Shown here: piece after piece, positions 1 through 5,751 of the stretch
How positions within the stretch are numbered: the first letter of the stretch is position 1
How the letters are laid out: each line of letters opens with the position of its first letter
Origin: Bdellovibrionaceae bacterium UBA2351
GTDB lineage: Bacteria; Bdellovibrionota; Bdellovibrionia; Bdellovibrionales; Bdellovibrionaceae
Direction: 5' to 3'
NCBI GenBank assembly: GCA_002344565.1
Contig: DDTZ01000078.1
Span: forward strand, 1-6,642
DNA length: 6,642 nt
Made by a program: the position numbers and the translations under genes
Notes under the pieces: model-generated
Told to the model about the DNA's origin: nothing
Database searches by the model: none
What the model saw: the letters and a program-made list of their open reading frames with translations, nothing else

Positions 1-11
1 CACAAGGACCC

Positions 12-40
12 TTGCTCATTGGGCTAAAGGTGATTATATT
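12..40 (+). promoter_or_regulatory. Possible sigma-70-type promoter for the lipoprotein gene
   Basis: TTGCTC at 12-17 (matches the TTG of a -35 box) and TATATT at 35-40 (5 of 6 to TATAAT) are 17 bases apart, the ideal spacing, and lie 33 bases upstream of the ATG at 74. The -35 half is weak, so this is a candidate only. Confidence 0.35.
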
Positions 41-73
41 TAGGAAAAGCTATCAAAATCAAAAGGATCTAAA

Positions 74-583
74 ATGCGTTGGACGACAAAAATTTTCTTT
101 ATTTGTTTGGCGACTGTTTTTGTAGGTTGTGCGTTTAAAGGTGGAAAAAAAACATCCGTAGATTTTAAATATTGGACTGTAGATCATACTGTTGAGTTTA
201 ACTCTATCTTGCAAAAAGTTCCTTTCGGTTCAGCTCAAATTACAAGTTTTCAAGCGACCGAACGACGAAGTATTTTGGGTCGCGAAAGCTGGAACGTAAA
301 TCTGGAAATGACACTTACTAACGATACCGATGTGCCGCTGAATTTAGATGAATTAAAAAGTATGATGCTAGTCAACAACGCAGCGGTGGGATCAGAAACC
401 ACACCATCACCTACAGAAGCGGGAGCCCAATTTATAATTGATAAAACAAAAAAACCCAGACTGTTGATCTTGAAACCCAAGTCCAGCGGTAAAGTACGAT
501 TAGGGTTTTCGCTAGGTGGTTCCGATTTGGTAAATCAGCCTATATCGTTAAAGCTTGGCCCTTCATCGATTGTGGTCAAATGA
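74..583 (+). CDS. Small lipoprotein of unknown function
   Basis: 169-residue protein with a lipoprotein signal: charged start (MRWTTK), hydrophobic stretch FFICLATVF, then a lipobox-like FVGC with the lipidated cysteine at residue 19. Phe at -3 is unusual but tolerated. The ATG at 74 is preceded by AAAGGA (62-67) with a 6-base gap, which supports the start. The mature part is polar and rich in alternating hydrophobic residues (for example NVNLEMTLTNDTDVPLNL around residues 74-91), as expected of an all-beta, Ig-like sandwich domain. No catalytic or metal motif and no cysteine after residue 19 can be seen. It is likely anchored in the periplasm, probably to the outer membrane because residue +2 is Ala, not Asp. 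I do not recognise the family. It stands alone on its strand, and no strong terminator follows the TGA at 583. Confidence 0.85.
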   Translation: MRWTTKIFFICLATVFVGCAFKGGKKTSVDFKYWTVDHTVEFNSILQKVPFGSAQITSFQATERRSILGRESWNVNLEMTLTNDTDVPLNLDELKSMMLVNNAAVGSETTPSPTEAGAQFIIDKTKKPRLLILKPKSSGKVRLGFSLGGSDLVNQPISLKLGPSSIVVK

Positions 584-607
584 CGCACTCGTGGTTTGCG
601 CTAACGC

Positions 608-880
608 TTGGTTTTGATCAGAGACGATATTGAATCAACTGGACTCGGACCAGCGACCTCTTCCTTAAAAAATAAAACTTCAAGTACAAACTGGAGACGA
701 CTGGGACGCATCGCTACAGTTGTAATAACCATCGGCGGGGGAACCCTCATTTCCATTTATACAGGTATGCCTTTGCTAGCGTATCCAGCAGCCTTCGTCT
801 TGGCAGGAGGACCACTTCTTGCGACCTGTCCTCGGAATGGACCAATTTTAGGAAGAATTGGTGCGAATAACTGGACTTGA
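608..880 (+). CDS. Doubtful small hydrophobic ORF, possibly a DUF2892-like membrane protein remnant
   Basis: A 90-codon ORF with only TTG starts (608, 614) and no ribosome binding site. Residues 34-76 are strongly hydrophobic and could make two membrane segments. The C-terminal stretch ATCPRNGPILGRIGAN (about residues 72-87) loosely resembles the small YgaP-type/DUF2892 membrane proteins, which end with a CP-x-x-x-x-LG-x-N pattern after a membrane hairpin. Against it: the first codons lie over a truncated tRNA copy (638-664), and the stop at 878-880 lies inside the T-arm of the tRNA-like sequence on the other strand. It may be a gene whose 5' end was lost, or pure chance. Confidence 0.22.
   Translation: MVLIRDDIESTGLGPATSSLKNKTSSTNWRRLGRIATVVITIGGGTLISIYTGMPLLAYPAAFVLAGGPLLATCPRNGPILGRIGANNWT
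638..664 (-). repeat. Truncated copy of the tRNA-Val 3' half
   Basis: Positions 638-664 match 870-896 in 24 of 27 bases, same orientation, 232 bases apart. On the minus strand this copy reads from the 3' side of the anticodon stem (GGAAG) through the variable loop and the T-arm (GCTGG, loop, CCAGT). No anticodon, D-arm or clean acceptor stem is attached. It is a tRNA fragment. A 3'-half tRNA repeat downstream of a tRNA is the usual scar of site-specific integration, though partial tandem duplication would explain it too. Confidence 0.6.
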
Positions 881-934
881 ACCAGTGACCTCTTCCATGT
901 CAAGGAAGCGCGCTACCAACTGAGCTAAACGGCA
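859..934 (-). tRNA. tRNA-Val(GAC), probably degenerate (mismatched acceptor stem)
   Basis: Read on the minus strand, 934 to 859 folds as a 76-base tRNA with encoded CCA (861-859). The anticodon arm is perfect: CTTCC (908-904), loop TTGACAT, GGAAG (896-892), with anticodon GAC at 901-899 (valine). The T-arm is perfect: ACTGG, TTCAAGT, CCAGT (886-870). The D-arm GCTC/GCGC (925-922 with 913-910) has one mismatch where GAGC is expected. The acceptor stem fails: 5' TGCCGTT (934-928) against 3' TATTCGC (869-863) pairs at only about two of seven positions. As written it should not be processed or charged normally, so it looks like a pseudo-tRNA or a hybrid of two tRNA genes. The 3' half is also copied at 638-664. 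Confidence 0.72.
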
Positions 935-1040
935 ATTTTGAACTTACAAAAAACGATTTCATACAGCTCCATTTCTAGGATTTGCGCGCCCATATGTCGC
1001 CGCCGACTGCGGATTTTACATCTGGAGGATCCATTGGAGC

Positions 1041-2132
1041 TTATAAATAGTAGTGAAACAAAAATGTGTACTCTCGAGTATTTTCTTTTTCTACTTGAAC
1101 ATTTTCAATTAAAGTCATCACTTCAAAATGGGGTCGAGGAAACCATTGAAATCCAGCACCCATCTTCAACTTCGTGGATGCCCCTTGTCCCAATGTCCTC
1201 ATGCTCTGCCCTTGAAATAATGGAACAAACCCTTTCTTAATTTCATAACCTGCGCGAAAAAATCCGACATCTTTATCCGTTCCGTTATTTGATGACCGCA
1301 TGAATTCGACCATGGAATACAATTTTTCAGTAAAACCAAAAGTTCCATTCAGTGAAAAGGCCTTTGATCGACTCCCCTGCCCCTCGGAGTTCAGCATGCT
1401 AAATCCAGCGCGATATCGTTCTTTAAAAACCTGATACAACGAAGCTGAATAACCTGTCTGTTGTTGAGCTGGCGTTGTACTTGATATTGACTGAAAACCC
1501 GCCAAACTGACAAATTGCAACTCGCCTTCGGAAATAAATTCTACCGTGTCCCGTTCTAACCAAGGTAGTAGACCGGCTTCAGTTCGGGTCCAAACATTAT
1601 GATCCGGCAACCGCAGTCCAAAAATGGGCTCAAATCGTCCAGCACGAATGTGCAATTCCTCTTTGGGCGACCATAACGCGTAATATTCCGGACTGACATT
1701 GCGAACATCACTTTTCATCCGGGGATTTTCAATTTTTCCTAGAATCATTAAAAATTTCAGTTTTTCAAATACAAAACCTATCCTAACCTGGGCCTGCATC
1801 AAAAATCCCTCGTCAATATCAGCAGACTTCCCTTGGGTTTTGCGCGATATATATCGACTATCGCCTCCTAATAGGAACCGATCGAGAGTTCCTTCGGGAA
1901 TATCAACAAGCCCATGAAGAGGCATCTCTTCACCGTTTCCTCCCCATGCGCTTATCAATTCTTTCGACAAACTTCTTCCGTAACTGTTAAGCAAACCACC
2001 TCCGCCGGGAGAGGTGTGGCAGGATGTGCAGTTCGCATATCCATGCCGAATTGTATCTGGAAACGCTTCAACATTCTCTAAAGAAAAGAATACCACCCAG
2101 ACGGAAACAATTAGAAATCTTGAAATACACAC
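1041..2132 (-). CDS. Cyc2-like monoheme cytochrome-porin fusion (outer membrane)
   Basis: 363 residues. Residues 1-23 are a signal peptide ending VEA before Phe24. A single c-type heme site CTSCH lies at 35-39, followed by a Gly-rich stretch and LLNSYGRSLSKE (47-58). From about residue 105 the chain shows repeated short amphipathic strands with turns (MQAQVRIGF, LHIRAGRFEP, YRAGFSML, FSLNGTFGF, LKMGAGFQWF) and ends in an aromatic strand, FLFHYYL, typical of an outer-membrane beta-barrel. A heme site just before a porin-like barrel is the layout of Cyc2, which passes electrons across the outer membrane; Cyc2 also has a Leu-x-x-(F/Y)GR patch after CxxCH. This protein is roughly 100 residues shorter than typical Cyc2, so it may be a smaller barrel or a separate family. 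The only usable start is the GTG at 2132, behind AGGGGGG (2143-2137), because an in-frame stop lies at 2144-2142. Last gene of a three-gene operon, 22 bases after yceI. The electron-transfer role is inferred. Confidence 0.85.
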   Translation of the reverse strand: MCISRFLIVSVWVVFFSLENVEAFPDTIRHGYANCTSCHTSPGGGGLLNSYGRSLSKELISAWGGNGEEMPLHGLVDIPEGTLDRFLLGGDSRYISRKTQGKSADIDEGFLMQAQVRIGFVFEKLKFLMILGKIENPRMKSDVRNVSPEYYALWSPKEELHIRAGRFEPIFGLRLPDHNVWTRTEAGLLPWLERDTVEFISEGELQFVSLAGFQSISSTTPAQQQTGYSASLYQVFKERYRAGFSMLNSEGQGSRSKAFSLNGTFGFTEKLYSMVEFMRSSNNGTDKDVGFFRAGYEIKKGFVPLFQGQSMRTLGQGASTKLKMGAGFQWFPRPHFEVMTLIENVQVEKENTREYTFLFHYYL

Positions 2133-2154
2133 GCCGCCCCCCTAATATAAATTA

Positions 2155-2730
2155 CTAATCTAGAATTAATTGCACATTTACATCAACAGTCTCGCTAACT
2201 GTAATACCCATGTGCGAAGGAATATCTATTTTAAAATCAGATACCTTAATAGTGAACGTTGCGACTAAAGACTTCTCTTTGCCGTTATATGACACTTTCC
2301 CGTCTATCTTTTTTGTTTCGCCATGCAAATTTAATGACCCCGAAAAGCTTTTCTCAAAATCAGAATTTAGTTCGTCCTTGGAAATATTTATTTCCTTTAA
2401 AATGAATCGTGCTTTGGGAAACTTACTAATTTCCAAATACTTTTCTTTCATGTGCTCATCACGTAGGTCAATGCCCGTAGTTAAATGTTTTAATTCAAAG
2501 GAAAATTCACCATTAGCTATGCCATTTTCAATCTTAACTTCTCCCTCGGGAGCCTGGCCTTTAGTTTCACCCTTTATTTTTAAAAATCCCGGCTTACCGA
2601 CTGCGGTAAATTTAATTTCTCCGGTTTTTACTTTTTTAATGCTCGGTAAGGTAGCAACATCAGTTTTAGCCAAGGTTGGCTGCAAAAACACAAGCACTCC
2701 AAAAGATAATATTGAAATTGCCTTATTCAT
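2155..2730 (-). CDS. YceI-family periplasmic protein
   Basis: 191 residues with a signal peptide likely cleaved after Ala21 (QPTLA|KTD). The mature domain carries the YceI pattern throughout: GEIKFTAVGKPGFLKIKGE (37-55), FSFELKHLTTGIDLRDEHMKEKYLE (76-100), a lysine/proline step KFPKARF (103-109), SGSLNLHGETKKI (130-142), and the closing strands VSDFKIDIPSHMGI...VDVNVQL (163-188). YceI proteins are lipocalin-like beta-barrels that bind long isoprenoid or quinone-like lipids in the periplasm; some are linked genetically or by fusion to cytochrome b561. Length is normal. Its ATG directly abuts the TAA of the upstream cytochrome gene, and its site AAGGAG lies in that gene's last codons, so the two are translationally coupled. 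Placed between two cytochrome genes, it may carry a quinone-like lipid or assist them; ligand and role here are not visible. Confidence 0.93.
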   Translation of the reverse strand: MNKAISILSFGVLVFLQPTLAKTDVATLPSIKKVKTGEIKFTAVGKPGFLKIKGETKGQAPEGEVKIENGIANGEFSFELKHLTTGIDLRDEHMKEKYLEISKFPKARFILKEINISKDELNSDFEKSFSGSLNLHGETKKIDGKVSYNGKEKSLVATFTIKVSDFKIDIPSHMGITVSETVDVNVQLILD

Positions 2731-3279
2731 TTATAACTCCTTTTCGATTTCGCTCTGGCGATCGTCACAGTCGTCATTACGACGCTTAATTTTTTGGGAT
2801 AAATTTTCGATATAGAAGTTCTCGTCAATATTGGTAAATATCCCATTAGAAACCAGACCCATATGAACTTTGCATGAAATGGGGGGTGTCGGCGGTGTAT
2901 TCGGCGGAGTTCCGGTGCCGTCGTTAATATTTTCAGGCGCCCCGGCTCCCACCCATGCCGTTAAAAATGATTTCATATTCGCTGGCAGTCCACCGTTAGG
3001 TGGCATCGCACCCGAGTTTACTACGGAAAGGATTGTTCGCACTAAGGGTTGAACATTAGTATAGTTCTCTAAATTGACACCGGCACGATTGCCACCAGCT
3101 TGCGAATGACATCGAAGACAATGTGGTTCAAAAACTTGACTTTTAATTGCTGAAAAACTCAAAGCGTTAGCGGCGGCCGACTGTCCAGCAGCGCTCTCTA
3201 AATTGGGCAGCTCAGTATTGTTGTAACCACAGCCAAATACAGAAATTGCAATTGCTAGCATTAAATATTTTTTGATCAC
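2731..3279 (-). CDS. Monoheme cytochrome c lipoprotein
   Basis: 182 residues from the GTG at 3279. That start is chosen because AGGAGGG (3289-3283) lies just upstream and the chain then begins with a classic lipoprotein signal (VIKKYLMLAIAISVFGC, lipidated Cys17). A TTG at 3303 would add eight residues and put the ribosome binding site inside the gene. One heme site, CLRCH, is at 54-58. The likely distal ligand is Met92 in SGAMPPNGG, a common arrangement in small membrane-anchored c-type cytochromes. The domain seems to end near residue 116; then comes a Pro/Thr linker (TPPNTPPTPP, about 124-133) and a charged tail of some 49 residues with two cysteines (136, 171) that I cannot assign. It is the first gene of the operon and its TAA abuts the ATG of yceI. 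It is probably a periplasm-facing electron carrier serving the cytochrome-porin, which is inference from order. Confidence 0.88.
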   Translation of the reverse strand: MIKKYLMLAIAISVFGCGYNNTELPNLESAAGQSAAANALSFSAIKSQVFEPHCLRCHSQAGGNRAGVNLENYTNVQPLVRTILSVVNSGAMPPNGGLPANMKSFLTAWVGAGAPENINDGTGTPPNTPPTPPISCKVHMGLVSNGIFTNIDENFYIENLSQKIKRRNDDCDDRQSEIEKEL

Positions 3280-3421
3280 GATCCCTCCTAGTATGGTAAA
3301 CAAGATAAATAATCCATTAACTCTGTTACTTATTCTTCGTGACTTTGGGGGAATAGAATACGAATTTACTATTACAAAATTGGTATGATATGGTATGATT
3401 TAAATGTAAGAGGAAAATGAA
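3280..3421. promoter_or_regulatory. Divergent promoter region between cytochrome operon and regulator
   Basis: 142 AT-rich bases separate the GTG of the cytochrome lipoprotein (minus) and the ATG of the regulator (plus). It must carry both promoters. The plus promoter is clear (see 3371-3399). For the minus direction I see several AT-rich candidates but no convincing -35/-10 pair. The divergent layout is typical of a regulator acting on its neighbour and on itself. Confidence 0.55.
3371..3399 (+). promoter_or_regulatory. Extended -10 promoter of the regulator gene, with duplicated -10
   Basis: ATTACA (3371-3376, 4 of 6 to TTGACA) and TATGAT (3394-3399, 5 of 6 to TATAAT) are 17 bases apart, and TGG before TATGAT gives the extended -10 form TGnTATnAT. 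The nine bases TGGTATGAT occur twice in a row with a 10-base period (3381-3389 and 3391-3399), so a second -10 overlaps the spacer. Transcription should begin near 3406, close to the ribosome binding site AGAGGA (3409-3414). Confidence 0.5.
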
Positions 3422-5218
3422 ATGCGCGCTACGACCCCTGGTAAACTAGAGTGGTCTCCAAAAGATGCTTTTGAAAAAGGTGATCTTAAGGCTATTATTC
3501 AACGAGTCCCTCCTCCTGGAAAAACGGATGATGAAAAGACTGCCCTCATTGGCTCCTTGGCATTTTTAGGTCGCTGGATAGAGGCCGAATCGTTAGCTCT
3601 GGCAGCTTTTCCTACACTTTCCCCTAAACATCAGGCACGCGTCGGTTTCTGTTTGTCGGTTGCGTTCACTCGTGCGTCTAATTTTAAATCGGGGAAAAAA
3701 TGGCTCAAGTCGGTCGTGCAAAACCCAAAAACGACTCGCTTTGCTGACGTCGCACAAGCGATCGCCTTTTATTTTTTTTTTCAAGGGGATTTTCAAAAGG
3801 CATTTCAATGGGGGAAAAAATCTCTCCAGCGCGCTCTCGAAACTAATAATACATTCATCCATTTAGCCGCCATGGATATTTTGGCGCACTCACAAGTACA
3901 GATGGGACAACCTTCGATAGGCATTCGCCTTTTTGAAGAAGCCATTGCAAAAGCTGAACAAGGTTCGTTTTCCACCATTGCTTTGTCTGCACGATTGGCT
4001 AAACTTAGGTTTGAATCTGAATCCGGCTTAAGGCCCCATACAATTTTGAATGAACTCACCCAAGCGCTGAACCAATTATCTTCTGTGGACACATACTCAA
4101 GAGCCGGTCTTGTTATGGAAATTACTAGACAACTAACTCTGCAAGGAGATTGGCAGCACGCACGTGATTTTTTGAGTCGCGAAGCCACAACAATTTACTC
4201 GTTCCAAGATCGGCGCCAAGAAATGACTTTACTTTTAAGAATGGCGGAAATCTATTTTAGACAAGGCGATTTTGTTGGCGGTTTGCATTTCACAAGGTCA
4301 GCTTACCGTTGTTTAGACCATGTCGCTGACAAATTGTATGAAGCTCGGGTTTTGGGAATGGAAAACAAAATCCTTACCTACTTGAAAGATTCTGTATCCA
4401 TTTCAAGGAATCAACGCCGTCTAGTTGAGCTGTCGCAGATTTTACCCAGCAGGATGAATTATCAAATTTTATCACGTTCTACTGATGATACCAAATTGAC
4501 GTCCGCACCCGGCGAGGATCCTATGCACGATCTTTTTCTGCAAATTAAATCCGATCCGGAAAAGGGACGCCGCGAGCTCATCAAAAGAAACTATCTTGGT
4601 TTATGGCCTCAGGCTTTTGGATTACCTCCGGGAAAAGAAGCTTTAGTCATCGATGAACAGTCTCATATTATTTCAATTTCTAACGAAGGTGTTTTTCGCT
4701 CTACGGAGTCACTGCCCTCACGTCCACTTAAAATTTTGCAGATGTTGTCTCGGGGCACCTGCACTAAACAAGAACTAATTTCCAGAGTTTGGGGATACAC
4801 TTACGACCCGCTCCGCCACGACAGTTTAGTCTATGCGGGCCTTGCCAAACTAAGGTCATATTTAGGAAAAAAATCCAATTGGATTGAAAATCTAGATTCC
4901 TCCTGGCGACTGAATCAAAATATCGACGTGATTTACGAAATCCAAATCAAATCATCGAAATTGAAGGAGAATCTAGTTTCATTTTCAGAAGAGGAAAATT
5001 TATACCTGCACCCCGATTTTAGCTTTCGGCAGCAAGAAGCATTAAAAATCCTCTCTACCAAATCTTTTTGGGACATGAAGACATATAGAAAAATATTTAA
5101 AGTTTCCACTATGACTTCTTGGCGTGATTTAAATGCGTTTACAAAGCACGGTTATTTGGTAAAATGTGGTAGAGGACCGGCAACTTGCTACGTTCCTCAA
5201 AAAAAGGGGGCCAAATGA
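3422..5218 (+). CDS. TPR-repeat transcriptional regulator with OmpR-type winged helix and C-terminal second winged helix
   Basis: 598 residues, no signal peptide, so cytoplasmic. Residues about 40-320 are helical with TPR-like repeats (QGDFQKAFQWGKKSLQRAL at 121-139; EIYFRQGDFVGGLHFTRSAY at 276-295). Residues about 405-500 form an OmpR/PhoB-type DNA-binding domain: small N-terminal strands, then LKILQML, KQELISRVWGYTYDP (449-463), the recognition helix SLVYAGLAKLRSYLG (468-482) and a closing hairpin ending SWRL. A second winged helix spans about 532-592 (RQQEALKIL, TSWRDLNAFTKHGYLVKCGRG, CYVP), of the DeoR-like/MarR-like kind. There is no receiver domain with a phospho-Asp, so it is not a normal response regulator; the TPR part probably senses a protein or peptide. 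Start ATG at 3422 behind AGAGGA. A run of ten T (3772-3781) lies in the coding sequence. It is divergent from the cytochrome operon and overlaps the next gene by 4 bases. Target genes are inferred from position only. Confidence 0.85.
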   Translation: MRATTPGKLEWSPKDAFEKGDLKAIIQRVPPPGKTDDEKTALIGSLAFLGRWIEAESLALAAFPTLSPKHQARVGFCLSVAFTRASNFKSGKKWLKSVVQNPKTTRFADVAQAIAFYFFFQGDFQKAFQWGKKSLQRALETNNTFIHLAAMDILAHSQVQMGQPSIGIRLFEEAIAKAEQGSFSTIALSARLAKLRFESESGLRPHTILNELTQALNQLSSVDTYSRAGLVMEITRQLTLQGDWQHARDFLSREATTIYSFQDRRQEMTLLLRMAEIYFRQGDFVGGLHFTRSAYRCLDHVADKLYEARVLGMENKILTYLKDSVSISRNQRRLVELSQILPSRMNYQILSRSTDDTKLTSAPGEDPMHDLFLQIKSDPEKGRRELIKRNYLGLWPQAFGLPPGKEALVIDEQSHIISISNEGVFRSTESLPSRPLKILQMLSRGTCTKQELISRVWGYTYDPLRHDSLVYAGLAKLRSYLGKKSNWIENLDSSWRLNQNIDVIYEIQIKSSKLKENLVSFSEEENLYLHPDFSFRQQEALKILSTKSFWDMKTYRKIFKVSTMTSWRDLNAFTKHGYLVKCGRGPATCYVPQKKGAK

Positions 5219-5751
5219 AAACACAAATACTATTAACGATTGGTATCTTATTTTTTTATTCTTACACTTGGAGCGCGACTCAAACTGTTTCAACAATTTA
5301 TGAAGTTCCCGTAACTCAAGACCTTCTAAATCATTCGAAGTTTCCAGTTGATGTTGAGATTGTAACTCATGAACAATCTAACCAAGTAACGCTTCGATAT
5401 GCGCTGCCAGAAGTCCTTACAGGCAACACGGACGTTATGGAATTTACCGGTCGTCAAAAGAAGGCAGATCGATACGTATTGGACGGAGCACAAGGTAAAG
5501 CCAAATGTGACGGTTCCTCATTTTGTGAAGTTGAGTACACCGCCGCCAAAATGAACTTCAATTGGGCTCGCACTGAAGAAATCGTAATGTCTTCTAATCT
5601 TTCTGATACGGAAAAAACCGCTTTGTTGAAAGTAGCTTGCTCGTTTCACTCTGATCCTTTCGGGATTATACACTTTGAAAAACCTGTATTCAGACAGCAA
5701 ATGCAGCAAACTTTAGCGGTGCCTTCCGGTTGCTCGGCTCAAGTTAAGTAG
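5215..5751 (+). CDS. Secreted protein of unknown function with four cysteines
   Basis: 178 residues. The start is the ATG at 5215, overlapping the regulator's TGA as ATGA (5215-5218) behind an AAAAGGGGG site; a TTG at 5185 would extend it ten residues but spoil the signal peptide. Residues 1-21 (MKTQILL...YTWSA) are a good signal peptide for export. The mature chain begins with beta-rich sequence (VPVDVEIV-like and QVTLRYALPEVL at 57-68) and has four cysteines (98, 104, 142, 173), enough for two disulfides, one pair only five residues apart (CDGSSFC). I recognise no family. The 4-base overlap means it is translated with the regulator, so the two may work together, for example as an envelope sensor and its regulator, but there is no membrane link to carry a signal. 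Its 3' end overlaps the convergent gene by 8 bases. Confidence 0.82.
   Translation: MKTQILLTIGILFFYSYTWSATQTVSTIYEVPVTQDLLNHSKFPVDVEIVTHEQSNQVTLRYALPEVLTGNTDVMEFTGRQKKADRYVLDGAQGKAKCDGSSFCEVEYTAAKMNFNWARTEEIVMSSNLSDTEKTALLKVACSFHSDPFGIIHFEKPVFRQQMQQTLAVPSGCSAQVK

Larger units (their letters stand above)
584..1040. other. Gene-poor stretch with tRNA remnants
   Basis: 457 bases between the lipoprotein gene and the 3' end of the minus-strand cytochrome operon. It holds a degenerate tRNA-Val (859-934, minus), a truncated copy of its 3' half (638-664) and a doubtful hydrophobic ORF (608-880). A 7-base inverted repeat (965-971 with 1035-1041) sits just past the operon stop, but its loop is 63 bases and it has no T-run, so I do not call a terminator. 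No intact gene is convincing here. Confidence 0.6.

Noticed and set aside
965..1041. Inverted repeat AGCTCCA/TGGAGCT past the operon stop as a terminator
   Set aside because: The loop is 63 bases, the stem only 7 pairs, and no T-run follows in the direction of transcription.
938..1240. 100-codon plus-strand open frame
   Set aside because: It runs through the tail of the cytochrome-porin gene on the other strand, starts on a non-ATG codon without a ribosome binding site, and its sequence shows no protein-like features.
2210..2815. 201-codon open frame on the plus strand
   Set aside because: It lies opposite the YceI gene and the tail of the cytochrome gene, which have signal peptide, family motifs and ribosome binding sites; this frame has none.
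3280..3303. Upstream TTG start for the cytochrome lipoprotein
   Set aside because: The AGGAGGG site would then be inside the gene, and the signal peptide starts properly at the GTG at 3279.
5185..5214. Longer start (TTG) for the secreted protein
   Set aside because: It puts MLRSSKKGGQ before an excellent signal peptide, and the ATG at 5215 has the better site and the ATGA overlap.
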